Shown here: piece after piece, positions 41,209-49,445 of the stretch
How positions within the stretch are numbered: position 1 is the first letter of the stretch
Layout of the letters: each line of letters begins with the position of its first letter
Assembly (NCBI GenBank): GCA_028286605.1
Contig: JAQBRE010000002.1
Coordinates: 310,001 to 374,000, forward strand
DNA: 64,000 bases
Origin: Parcubacteria group bacterium
GTDB taxonomy: Bacteria > Patescibacteria > Paceibacteria > UBA9973 > UBA2103
Reading direction: 5' to 3'
Program-made: the position numbers and the translations under genes
The notes under the pieces: model-generated
What the model was told of the DNA's origin: nothing
Databases searched by the model: none
What the model saw: the letters and a program-made list of their open reading frames with translations, nothing else

Positions 41209-42141
41209 ATGAACATGAAGAAAATAATCTATGGATTCGTGGCTGTAGGAATGCTGCTGATCTCAGCGCCTGCATATGCGCAAACGGCTCCGAATACAGG
41301 CACAGGCAGTAGCGGCACATCAAGCAACTGGTCAGGCTATGCGGCTGCAGGAGGAAATTACACGGGCGTTAACGGAAGCTGGACGATACCGGCGGCATCT
41401 CCGATTTCGGGAACGAAGCTTTCAGCGGACGCCGCATGGGTGGGTATCGGCGGCCTCACCACGAAGGACCTGATCCAGGCAGGCACGGAATCAGAGGTAC
41501 AGAACGGTTCGGTTATTTATCAGGCGTGGTATGAGGCACTTCCTGCTGGGCAAGTGCAGGTTCCGGTGACTGTTCATGCGGGCGATAAAGTGACCGTTTC
41601 TTTGAACGAAACCTCAACGAATGTCTGGCATCTTATATTTACGAATACGACGACGGGAAATGCATACCAGACGGATATCAATTACAGTTCCTCGCAGTCT
41701 TCCGCAGACTGGATAGAGGAAATGCCGGTCGGGCAGTTCGGTACTACGTCTTCGTATGTCCCGCTCGATATGTTCGGTACGATCCAGTTCAGTAATGCGT
41801 ACGACACGACGAACGGAAACGTGCAGACACTTACGAGTGGAGGAGCGCTCCCGCTTACGATGATGAATACGAATCGTCAGGCGCTCGCTACACCTTCAAG
41901 TATCGGTACGGACGCAGAAAGCTTCAGCGTGGCGCGTACGAATGCGACGGTTTCATCGACAGAAGTATCGCAAGTAGTGCAGAGCAGTCGTGGTTTCCGT
42001 CGCGGTGGCGAGGGCGTGACAAGCTATACGCCTGGAACACGCTATGTACAGCACACGCAGCAGGTCATCATGCGACAAACGCAGCAGATCATAACCCGTT
42101 CGGGCAATACGATAAGCGTTCAGTTTTATTTGAGTCGCTAG
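41209..42141 (+). CDS. Secreted G1-type (eqolisin-like) glutamic peptidase
   Basis: 310 residues. Signal peptide (about 3-24, ending APAYA). The beta-sandwich of the A4/G1 peptidases begins at SSNWSGYAA (38-46) and contains WVGIGG (77-82), DLIQAGT with the candidate catalytic Gln90, YQAWYEALP (104-112) and ADWIEEMP with the candidate catalytic Glu170. A C-terminal Gln/Arg-rich tail (about 260-310) is extra. Fungal members are acid proteases; bacterial ones are poorly studied. Start at 41209 or 41215 lies next to the signal peptide, with TATATC at 41193-41198. Confidence 0.82.
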   Translation: MNMKKIIYGFVAVGMLLISAPAYAQTAPNTGTGSSGTSSNWSGYAAAGGNYTGVNGSWTIPAASPISGTKLSADAAWVGIGGLTTKDLIQAGTESEVQNGSVIYQAWYEALPAGQVQVPVTVHAGDKVTVSLNETSTNVWHLIFTNTTTGNAYQTDINYSSSQSSADWIEEMPVGQFGTTSSYVPLDMFGTIQFSNAYDTTNGNVQTLTSGGALPLTMMNTNRQALATPSSIGTDAESFSVARTNATVSSTEVSQVVQSSRGFRRGGEGVTSYTPGTRYVQHTQQVIMRQTQQIITRSGNTISVQFYLSR

Positions 42142-42157
42142 ATCTCATTAGTTGTGG

Positions 42158-42163
42158 TATAAT
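42158..42163 (+). promoter_or_regulatory. -10 box of rnpB
   Basis: TATAAT, 6-7 bases before the predicted 5' end of the RNase P RNA. Confidence 0.7.
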
Positions 42164-42169
42164 CCACAC

Positions 42170-42523
42170 GGACCGATCCAGACGACCGCTCCAAGATGCC
42201 GGAAGGCCTCAGGGGAGGAAAGTCCGAACACAGGCCGGCGGTTTCCGCCGGCAGAAGGGTAGCGGGTAACGCCCGTCCGCAGTAATGCGCGAGGTGCGAG
42301 CAGAGACGCTTTAGCGGAAACGCGAGAGCATCTGATTTCGGTCAGATGAATCCACTTGGTGACTTGTGGGGTGAAACGGCTAAATCCTTACTTCTGTGCA
42401 AGGCCGTGCCGGTAGTCTTTCGGGACATGCCGGAGCGCCGCTCGAGCCGGCTGGTAACAGCCGGCCCAGATAGATGGTCGTCCTTGCGCAAGCAGGACAG
42501 AATTCGGCTTATCGGATCGGTTC
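42170..42523 (+). ncRNA. rnpB: RNase P RNA component
   Basis: About 354 bases. Catalytic RNA that removes tRNA 5' leaders. The universal core GAGGAAAGTCCG near the 5' end, GTGAAACGGC in the middle and ACAGAATTCGGCTTAT near the 3' end are present. P1 pairs 42171-42179 with about 42514-42522. Bacterial type A layout. Ends are estimated from P1 and the -10 box. Confidence 0.95.
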
Positions 42524-42531
42524 AAAAACAT

Positions 42532-42568
42532 GAAGAAACCTACCCTCTGGGTGGGTTTCTTCGCTTTT
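42532..42568 (+). terminator. Terminator after rnpB
   Basis: 14-bp stem with one G-T pair (42532-42545 with 42549-42562), then GCTTTT. Confidence 0.85.
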
Positions 42569-42621
42569 ATATGCTCTGGTTTTCTATCCACATAGTTAGT
42601 ATTGAGGTCTCGTACAGAACG

Positions 42622-42667
42622 TATACTTAAGAGGTTCTCTTACTAAGGGTTAATCCCGTAATTACGG
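42622..42667 (+). promoter_or_regulatory. Promoter and leader of the TPR membrane protein gene
   Basis: TATACT at 42622-42627; a 12-bp palindrome CCGTAATTACGG at 42656-42667 lies just ahead of the ATG at 42679 and could be an operator or leader hairpin. Confidence 0.4.
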
Positions 42668-42678
42668 TGTACAACAAT

Positions 42679-45126
42679 ATGCAAACAGAAACTGCTAAAA
42701 CCGCGGTATCTGTCGCGCCTCACCCTAAGCGCTTTTCGTTCGACACGCTAGCCATATGGGCCCTCACGCTCACGATAGCTGTCGCAGCGATAGCGTTTAT
42801 TCCGGTCGCGACGATTCCGTTCCTTTATACGAAAGTGTCGATCATCGCCATCGGCGGTCTGATCGCACTCGTCCTCTTCGTGCTGGCACGCCTCACGCGT
42901 GGCAACATCATCGTGCCTCCGATCGCACTGATCGGTGCGCTTTGGCTGGTGCCGCTTGCCTATGCGCTTTCGATGCTCTTCTCGGGTGTCGGAATCATGG
43001 CAGGCGCCTTCGGTATCGAGCTTGAACCGGATACGTTCGGCTTCATCCTCATACTGGCATCGTTCGCCACGCTTATCGCGTTGGTGTTCCGCCGCACGAA
43101 TCATTACCGCACCTTCTTTAAAGTCGGTGGGGTATTGCTCGCAATCACGCTTCTTTCGGAAGTTATCTTCGTTATCGTAGGTAAGCTTTCGCCAAGCACC
43201 GTCTCGCCGACCGCGAACCTGATCGGATCCTTCACGGACCTCGGCATGGTGGTCGGTCTCGGCTTGATTTGCGCGCTCCTCGCTATTCGCTTCCTTGCGC
43301 TTACCTCGCGTGTTCGTATCGCGACGTGGGTGTTCGGAGCACTCGCGCTGTTCGTTCTTGCGTTGGTGAATGCGAAGCTTATCTGGATCCTCGTAACGCT
43401 CGTTGCGCTCGGCCTCTTCATCGAATCGATCATGAAGCGCCGTGGCCAGCCAGAAGATGAAGATCTTGATGGCGTGGCGACGCTTGAAGTGCCTACGGGT
43501 CGCGAAGCGACCATGGGCGAATCACGCGCTCTTGCGCCTGCGCTCATAACTATCATCGTCGCCCTGTTCTTCATCATCGGCGGTAATACGATAGGCGCGG
43601 CGCTCTCGAACGCGCTCGGTACTAACTTCATCGACGTGCATCCGTCTTGGCAGTCCACGCTCGCCGTTGGCAGCCACACGTACGCTTCTTCACCGCTCTT
43701 CGGATCGGGTCCTGGCACGTTCGGCGAACAGTGGCTCAAGTACCGTGATCCTTCGTTGAACGACACGATCTTCTGGAACGTAGACTTCAACTCAGGCATC
43801 GGCATGATCCCGACGTCATTCGTAACGACCGGTATTCTCGGCGTTCTTGCCTGGCTCGTCTTCATCGGCCTGTTCCTGTTCATCGGTATCCGCGCACTGC
43901 TATTCCGCACGCCGGAAGACCCGTATGCTCGTTTCGTTTCTATCGCTTCGTTCGTCGGCAGCATCTATCTCTTCGTCGCGATGATCTTCTCGACGCCGGG
44001 GCCATTGGTATTGCTCGTAGGTTTCTTCATGGTCGGCCTCTTCGTCTCGTCGCTTCGCTATAGCGGAACGCGTCGTGAATGGGGAATCGTCTTCGCGAAG
44101 AATCCGCGCGTCGGCTTCGTCATCGTGTTCGGTCTCACTATCCTGCTTCTGGCATCGGTGGTTGCGGCATACACGATCACTGAACGCTATCTCGCAGATG
44201 TTGCGTATGCAGACGGTTCTGCAGCGCTCGCGAAGGGTGACCTTACCGGAGCAGCGACCGATGTGAATCGCGCGCTTCTCTTCGCAAAGAACGATCGTAC
44301 CTATCAGCTCGCTGCCGCTATCGGCATCGCGCAGATGAATAAGATCGCTGCAGACACGACGCTCGCACCGAGCGACGCCCAGCAGCAGTTCCAGGCAGCG
44401 CTTTCTTCCAGCATCCAGGCTGCGACGACGGCAGTGAACCTGGACGGAAAGAACTACCAGAACTGGGAAGCGCTCGCGTCTGTGTACCAGACCGTGGTGC
44501 CGCTCAATCTGAGCGGGGCATACGATAAGGCGAAGGACGCATACACGCATGCGATCGCGCTTAATCCTTCCAGCCCGGTTCTCCCGTACTCGCTCGCGCA
44601 GCTCGAAATCGCGCAGAAGAGTTACACAGCAGCGGAGACTGATCTCACGAATGCGATCAATCTGAAGCATGACTACACCGCCGCTATATTCCTCTTCTCG
44701 CAGCTCGAAGTGCAGCAAGGCAAGACGAAGGAAGCATTGCAGGCTGCAGAAGCTGCAGCAGTCTTCGCTCCGACTGATCCGAACGTACAGTTCCAGCTCG
44801 GCATACTTCGCTCGGGCAATGGAGACACGGACGGTTCTATCGTAGCGCTTATGGCAGCAGTGAAGGCGAATCCGCAGTATGCGAACGCGCTCTTCTTCCT
44901 CGCCGTTGATTACGCGACTAAGAACGACTTTGCTGATGCGATTACGCAGCTCAATGCGATCGCAGCACTCTCACCAGCGAATGCGACCGCCGTAGCTCCA
45001 GACCTCGCGCAGCTCAAGGCTGGTAAGAATCCGTTCCCGCCTTCACGCCTCGGCGCGCTCGGCATCCCTCAGACTCCGATTCCAGACGCTACCAAGGCTC
45101 CTGCAACCGCAGCGAACCCAGGGTAG
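42679..45126 (+). CDS. Polytopic membrane protein with C-terminal TPR region (O-antigen-ligase/polymerase-like)
   Basis: 815 residues. Roughly 12 membrane helices (about 20-240 and 290-500) with a large extracytoplasmic loop containing SPLFGSGPGTFGEQW, the pattern of Wzy/WaaL-type glycan polymerases and ligases. From about 540 to 790 the sequence is tetratricopeptide-like (AYTHAIALNPSSPVLPYSLA, AAAVFAPTDPNVQFQLGILR, AAVKANPQYANALFFLAVDY). Proteins with this plan are common in Patescibacteria and probably handle a surface polysaccharide; that is inference. murJ follows 12 bases later. ATG at 42679 is preferred to an in-frame GTG at 42667. Confidence 0.78.
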   Translation: MQTETAKTAVSVAPHPKRFSFDTLAIWALTLTIAVAAIAFIPVATIPFLYTKVSIIAIGGLIALVLFVLARLTRGNIIVPPIALIGALWLVPLAYALSMLFSGVGIMAGAFGIELEPDTFGFILILASFATLIALVFRRTNHYRTFFKVGGVLLAITLLSEVIFVIVGKLSPSTVSPTANLIGSFTDLGMVVGLGLICALLAIRFLALTSRVRIATWVFGALALFVLALVNAKLIWILVTLVALGLFIESIMKRRGQPEDEDLDGVATLEVPTGREATMGESRALAPALITIIVALFFIIGGNTIGAALSNALGTNFIDVHPSWQSTLAVGSHTYASSPLFGSGPGTFGEQWLKYRDPSLNDTIFWNVDFNSGIGMIPTSFVTTGILGVLAWLVFIGLFLFIGIRALLFRTPEDPYARFVSIASFVGSIYLFVAMIFSTPGPLVLLVGFFMVGLFVSSLRYSGTRREWGIVFAKNPRVGFVIVFGLTILLLASVVAAYTITERYLADVAYADGSAALAKGDLTGAATDVNRALLFAKNDRTYQLAAAIGIAQMNKIAADTTLAPSDAQQQFQAALSSSIQAATTAVNLDGKNYQNWEALASVYQTVVPLNLSGAYDKAKDAYTHAIALNPSSPVLPYSLAQLEIAQKSYTAAETDLTNAINLKHDYTAAIFLFSQLEVQQGKTKEALQAAEAAAVFAPTDPNVQFQLGILRSGNGDTDGSIVALMAAVKANPQYANALFFLAVDYATKNDFADAITQLNAIAALSPANATAVAPDLAQLKAGKNPFPPSRLGALGIPQTPIPDATKAPATAANPG

Positions 45127-45132
45127 TACTAT
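45127..45132 (+). promoter_or_regulatory. -10 box of murJ
   Basis: TACTAT directly follows the upstream stop codon and ends 6 bases before the murJ ATG. GAGGA between them could also serve as a weak ribosome site. Confidence 0.4.
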
Positions 45133-45138
45133 AGAGGA

Positions 45139-46821
45139 ATGGTTCGTGCATTTCTCTCGAAGCTAACAGCACCGGTACGCGGCCTGCATCAGGCCGCGTA
45201 CTTGCTTGCCCTGCTGACGCTTGCATCGCAGATACTGGCGCTCGCTCGCGACCGCATATTCGCCCACACCTTCGGTGCGGGCGAAGTGCTGGACATGTAC
45301 TACGCAGCGTTCAAGATTCCGGATCTGGTCTTCGCGATCGTCGCATCGCTCGTATCCGCATACGTGCTCATACCGCGCATCAGCGGCATGGATACGAAAG
45401 CTGCACGCAAGCTGCTCTCTGAAACCTCCTCATTCCTGATCATCGCAGGAGGTATCGTCTGCATCTTGCTTGCAGTCTTCGCACCCTTGTATCTGTTCCT
45501 GCTGTTCCCGACGTTCGCGCATTCCGTGAACGCGCCAAGCTTCGTGATGCTCGTGCGCATCCTGCTGCTGCAGCCGATACTGCTGGGCCTCTCCGGCATC
45601 CTTGGCAGCGTTACGCAGATTAAGCGCCGCTTCGTTCTGTTCGCGCTTTCACCCGTGCTGTATAACCTGGGCATCATCCTGGGAACGGTGTTCCTGTATC
45701 CGAAGTTCGGCATCCTTGGAATCGGCGCGGGTGTCGTGATAGGAGCCATAGCTCACTTGTCATTGAATATTCCGATAGCGATAAATGCTGGCCTCATGCC
45801 GCGCCCGACTATTCCATCGGTCAAGACGATTCTATCTGTAGTGCGCAGCTCTGTACCGCGTTCGCTCGCGCTTGGCATGGGAACCGTAACGACACTCGGC
45901 TTGCTTTCGCTCTCGAGCCGCCTGGGCGCAGGTTCGGTCTCGGTGTTTACGCTCGCTGGAAACTTGGAAGCCGTGCCGCTTTCGCTTATTGGTGCGGCAT
46001 ATGCAACGGCTGCATTTCCGGTTCTTGCGGAACAGCATGGAAAGGGAGAGAAGGATGCATTCCAATCCACTATAGGCGCTGCGGCGCGGCAGATAATCCT
46101 TTGGTCTTCGGTTATTCTCGTGCTCACGGTCGTACTGCGCGCACAGATAGTACGCGTGGTGCTTGGTTCGGGTGCCTTCGACTGGAACGCGACGCGCCTC
46201 ACCGCAGCGATCCTTGGCATCATGGTGCTTTCACTCATGGCGCAAGGAATCATCCTGCTTGCGGCGCGCGCCTTCTATGCGGCGCACCGTTCGTGGAATC
46301 CGCTTTTGGTGCAGCTTGCAGACTGCGGCATATCGGTAGCGAGCGCATGGGGCTTGGTACGGCTCGGTCAGGATGTGCCGATGGTGCGGTACTTCATCGA
46401 ATCGCTCTTCCGCGTAAGCGATGTGCCTGGCGCACAGATATTGTTCGTTGCCTGTGGCTTCACGATAGGGCAGCTGATTATGGGTCTCGTCGCGCTTATA
46501 ACGCTGCGTACGGTTGCGCCCGGAACGGCGAGCAAGCTCATTCGCCCGATACTGGAATCATTCGGGGCGGCGCTCCTAGGAGGTACTGCGGCTTATGGCG
46601 CCCTCGCGCTGATGGGTAACATCGCGCCGCTCACGAAGCTCTACTACGTGGTTGCGGAGGGCGCTGTGGCTGGTATGGTAGGTCTAGCAGTGGCTTGTGC
46701 CGTGCTTTCCTTGCTTCAGAATCAGGAAATGCGCGAAGTCTGGAGCGCTCTTGCGAAGCTTCGCAACTTGCGCCCGCTCAAGCCCTACGCACCCATAAGC
46801 AATGACCAAACCAATCCGTAA
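45139..46821 (+). CDS. murJ: Lipid II flippase MurJ (MviN)
   Basis: 560 residues with about 14 membrane helices. Flips the peptidoglycan precursor lipid II across the membrane. Conserved elements: LLALLTLASQILALARDRIFAHTFGAG (family N-terminus, with the Arg pair), DMYYAAFKIPDLVF, ALSPVLYNLGII, and the central AAYATAAFPVLAE. The last 20 bases overlap the lepA start. Confidence 0.93.
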   Translation: MVRAFLSKLTAPVRGLHQAAYLLALLTLASQILALARDRIFAHTFGAGEVLDMYYAAFKIPDLVFAIVASLVSAYVLIPRISGMDTKAARKLLSETSSFLIIAGGIVCILLAVFAPLYLFLLFPTFAHSVNAPSFVMLVRILLLQPILLGLSGILGSVTQIKRRFVLFALSPVLYNLGIILGTVFLYPKFGILGIGAGVVIGAIAHLSLNIPIAINAGLMPRPTIPSVKTILSVVRSSVPRSLALGMGTVTTLGLLSLSSRLGAGSVSVFTLAGNLEAVPLSLIGAAYATAAFPVLAEQHGKGEKDAFQSTIGAAARQIILWSSVILVLTVVLRAQIVRVVLGSGAFDWNATRLTAAILGIMVLSLMAQGIILLAARAFYAAHRSWNPLLVQLADCGISVASAWGLVRLGQDVPMVRYFIESLFRVSDVPGAQILFVACGFTIGQLIMGLVALITLRTVAPGTASKLIRPILESFGAALLGGTAAYGALALMGNIAPLTKLYYVVAEGAVAGMVGLAVACAVLSLLQNQEMREVWSALAKLRNLRPLKPYAPISNDQTNP

Positions 46822-48607
46822 TTTCAGCATCATCGCCCATATCGACCACGGAAAGTCTACGCTTGCAGACCGTATGTTGGAGCGTACCGGTACGATTGAA
46901 GCGCGAAAGATGCGTGATCAGGTGCTCGACAAGATGGACCTTGAACGCGAGCGCGGCATCACTATCAAGATGCAGCCAGCTCGCATGCAATACAAGGCGA
47001 AGGATGGAACTGAGTTCATTCTGAATCTTATCGATACGCCCGGGCACATCGACTTTGCGTATGAAGTGTCACGTGCGCTTTCCGCAGTTGAAGGCGTGAT
47101 TCTTCTCGTGGATTCCACGCAGGGCGTGCAGGCACAGACACTCACGACGCTCGGTATGGCGAAGGCTGCGGGCTGCGTGATCATTCCGGTGATATCGAAG
47201 ATAGACGCGCCTGCGGCGCGTCCTGAAGAAGTCTCCATGGAGCTCGCAGAACTCCTAGGCGTTGATATCGATACGGTGATGGCTGTTTCTGGCCGCACCG
47301 GCGAAGGAGTTGAGGCTCTTCTTGAAGAGATCATTCGGTTGGTACCAGCACCGCGTGCGAGCGAATCTGGCACAAGCGGTGATGCGCGCGCGCTCATTTT
47401 CGACTTTTCCTATTCAACGCATCGCGGTATCGCCGTGTATGCGCGCGTTTTCGATGGCACCCTTAAGAAAGGGGATCTGCTTCGCTTCGCTGCAGCAGGC
47501 ACACGCTTCACTGCGCTTGAAACAGGAATCTTCATGCCGGACGAAACGCCCACAGAAACGCTTTCCGCAGGCGAAATCGGCTACATCGTTACGGGAGTGA
47601 AGGAGGCAGGCGTTGTGGCGGTGGGTGACACAATCTACTCAGACCGGGCAAATATCGAACCGCTTGCGGGCTTCGACCGCCCGCGCCCCGTGGTATGGGC
47701 ATCGGTGTATCCAGAAAGCCAGGATGACCTTACGGCACTTCGTCAGGCGCTTGAACGACTTCGCCTTTCTGATTCTTCGCTTTCTTTCGAAGAGGAATCA
47801 TCTGGCGTGCTCGGTCGCGGCTTCCGCTGTGGTTTCCTCGGCATGCTCCACTTGGAAATCGTTACCGAGCGCCTGAAGCGCGAGTTCAATCTTTCCCTCA
47901 TTGTAACCATTCCGACCATTGCCTACAGCGTTACCGATAAGAACGGAAAGAAGGAAACGGTATACACGCCGTCGAAATTCCCTATGTTCGGCGATATCAG
48001 CATGATTGAAGAGCCGTGGGTGAAGGTGGTGCTTATCACGCCACAGGAATCTCTCTCGGGAATGATCCAACTTTTCCATGATCACGAAGGCGCGGTGATG
48101 GACACATCGACACACCTTGATGGTCGTATTGAGCTCACTGCCGAGATGCCTCTTCGCGAGCTTATGCGCGGTTTCTTCGACCGCGTGAAGAACGTTTCTT
48201 CGGGCTACGCATCCCTTTCATACGAATTCCTTGATGAACGCGCGGCAGATGTCGTTAAGCTTGAAATATACGTTGCCGAAGAGCCAGTGCCTGCATTTGC
48301 GCGCGTGGTATCGCGCCGCCGCGTCGTAACGGATGGCGAGAAGATGGTGGAGAAGCTGCACGAGATACTTCCGCGACAGATGTTCGTATTGAAGATTCAG
48401 GCGCACGCGCTCGGCCGCATCGTGGCATCGAAATCAATCTCCGCGCTGCGCAAGGATGTTACGGGATATTTGTATGGTGGCGACATTACCCGCCGCATGA
48501 AGTTGCTGGAAAAGCAGAAGAAGGGAAAGAAGCGCCGCGGCGCGCACGCCAAGATGGAAATCCCGCAGGAGGTATATCAGAAGATGGTACAAGATAGCGG
48601 GCAGTAA
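46802..48607 (+). CDS. lepA: Elongation factor 4 (LepA)
   Basis: 601 residues, full length. GTPase that acts on stalled or initiating ribosomes. G1 AHIDHGKS (12-19), RERGITIK, DTPGHIDFAYEVSR, and SKIDAP are visible, with domains II, III, V-like and the LepA-specific C-terminal domain (about 490-601, SKSISALRKDVTGYLYGGDITRRMKLL). Start codon lies inside murJ (20-base overlap), implying coupling to murJ expression. Confidence 0.96.
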   Translation: MTKPIRNFSIIAHIDHGKSTLADRMLERTGTIEARKMRDQVLDKMDLERERGITIKMQPARMQYKAKDGTEFILNLIDTPGHIDFAYEVSRALSAVEGVILLVDSTQGVQAQTLTTLGMAKAAGCVIIPVISKIDAPAARPEEVSMELAELLGVDIDTVMAVSGRTGEGVEALLEEIIRLVPAPRASESGTSGDARALIFDFSYSTHRGIAVYARVFDGTLKKGDLLRFAAAGTRFTALETGIFMPDETPTETLSAGEIGYIVTGVKEAGVVAVGDTIYSDRANIEPLAGFDRPRPVVWASVYPESQDDLTALRQALERLRLSDSSLSFEEESSGVLGRGFRCGFLGMLHLEIVTERLKREFNLSLIVTIPTIAYSVTDKNGKKETVYTPSKFPMFGDISMIEEPWVKVVLITPQESLSGMIQLFHDHEGAVMDTSTHLDGRIELTAEMPLRELMRGFFDRVKNVSSGYASLSYEFLDERAADVVKLEIYVAEEPVPAFARVVSRRRVVTDGEKMVEKLHEILPRQMFVLKIQAHALGRIVASKSISALRKDVTGYLYGGDITRRMKLLEKQKKGKKRRGAHAKMEIPQEVYQKMVQDSGQ

Positions 48608-48626
48608 CCTGCGCGCCGCCGCTTGC

Positions 48627-48632
48627 TATACT
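48627..48632 (+). promoter_or_regulatory. -10 box of the FtsB-like gene
   Basis: TATACT ends exactly 6 bases before the ATG at 48639. Confidence 0.55.
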
Positions 48633-48638
48633 AGTTCA

Positions 48639-48992
48639 ATGGCAAGAAGGAGAGTCGTACCTGTTAAGGAATATCTGATCGCGGCAGCGCTCGCGCTCGC
48701 GCTGGTATGGCTCGCATTTCTTACGTTCGGTATCGCACGTAAGGAAGAGATCGCGCGTCATGCCGTGCAAGATACGCAGGCACAGCTCGCGCAGCTTAAT
48801 GCACGTCGCGGAACGCTCCAGCAGAACATCAATGACCTTTCCACCCAGCGCGGCCAGGAAGCGGTGATGCGCCAGACGTACGGCGTTGCGAAACCGGGGG
48901 AGGAAGTCATCATCGTGGTGCCTCCTAAGACGCCTCCGCCCGCACCGAAGCTCTCGTGGTACCAGAAGCTTTTGGTCTGGTTCGGACTTTAA
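48639..48992 (+). CDS. FtsB/DivIC-like septum formation protein
   Basis: 117 residues. Short basic cytoplasmic start, one membrane helix (about 11-30), then a coiled coil (about 35-72, ARHAVQDTQAQLAQLNARRG) and the MRQTYGVAKPGEEVIIV block that marks FtsB/DivIC proteins of the divisome. Pro-rich and amphipathic tail (PPPAPKLSWYQKLLVWFGL) is typical of Patescibacterial versions. Organises the septal peptidoglycan synthase with FtsL and FtsQ. Confidence 0.82.
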   Translation: MARRRVVPVKEYLIAAALALALVWLAFLTFGIARKEEIARHAVQDTQAQLAQLNARRGTLQQNINDLSTQRGQEAVMRQTYGVAKPGEEVIIVVPPKTPPPAPKLSWYQKLLVWFGL

Positions 48993-49004
48993 TTCACGAG
49001 ATGA

Positions 49005-49010
49005 TATAAT
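49005..49010 (+). promoter_or_regulatory. -10 box deciding the glutaredoxin start
   Basis: TATAAT ends 2 bases before an ATG at 49013 but 8 bases before the ATG at 49019, favouring the latter. Confidence 0.5.
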
Positions 49011-49018
49011 CTATGCAT

Positions 49019-49258
49019 ATGGACAAGAACATCACTATCTACAGCACCCCGACGTGTCACTTTTGCCAGATGACTAAGGAATTCCTTACGGAGCACAATA
49101 TTCCTTACACGGAATTCAACGTTGCTGCCGATATGGAGAAGCGCCAGGAAATGATCGAGAAGAGCGGCCAGATGGGCGTACCGGTTATTACCATCGGCGA
49201 CGATCTCATCGTCGGATTCGACAAAGCGAAGCTTTCAGCGCTCGTTGGCGTTGCGTAA
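49019..49258 (+). CDS. Glutaredoxin-like protein
   Basis: 79 residues. Thioredoxin fold with redox pair CHFC (Cys13, Cys16) after ITIYSTPT, cis-Pro in GVPVITIGDD and GFDKAKL near the end. Resembles NrdH/Grx proteins that reduce class I ribonucleotide reductase; nrdAB lies 9 kb away. Single gene with own -10 box and a strong terminator. Confidence 0.92.
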   Translation: MDKNITIYSTPTCHFCQMTKEFLTEHNIPYTEFNVAADMEKRQEMIEKSGQMGVPVITIGDDLIVGFDKAKLSALVGVA

Positions 49259-49273
49259 CTGACGCGAAAAAGT

Positions 49274-49308
49274 AAAAACAGCCCCGACCTCCGGTCGGGG
49301 CTGTTTTT
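49274..49308 (+). terminator. Terminator after the glutaredoxin gene
   Basis: 16-bp perfect stem (49274-49289 with 49293-49308) ending in TTTTT. Confidence 0.9.
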
Positions 49309-49327
49309 ATGCTACGCTCGCAGTATC

Positions 49328-49399
49328 GTCCTCGTAGTTCAATGGATAGAACTCCGCACTCCTAACGCGGGAACCCAAGTTCGACTCTTGGCGAGGACA
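49328..49399 (+). tRNA. tRNA-Arg (anticodon CCT)
   Basis: 72 bases. Acceptor GTCCTCG/CGAGGAC, discriminator A, anticodon stem CCGCA-CTCCTAA-CGCGG with an A-C closing mismatch, T arm CCAAG-TTCGACT-CTTGG. CCA not encoded. Confidence 0.93.
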
Positions 49400-49432
49400 C
49401 CTGGAAGAGAAAAGTACCGATTTTCCCTGTGG

Positions 49433-49438
49433 TACGAT
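49433..49438 (+). promoter_or_regulatory. -10 box of the first beta-helix gene
   Basis: TACGAT ends 7 bases before the ATG at 49446. Confidence 0.4.
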
Positions 49439-49445
49439 ATTTACA

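Noticed and set aside
42346..42630. 94-residue frame inside rnpB
   Set aside because: Lies within the RNase P RNA and its terminator, whose conserved motifs explain the sequence.
49013..49018. ATG at 49013 as the glutaredoxin start
   Set aside because: Only 2 bases after the -10 box, so it would lie upstream of the expected transcription start; ATG at 49019 fits.
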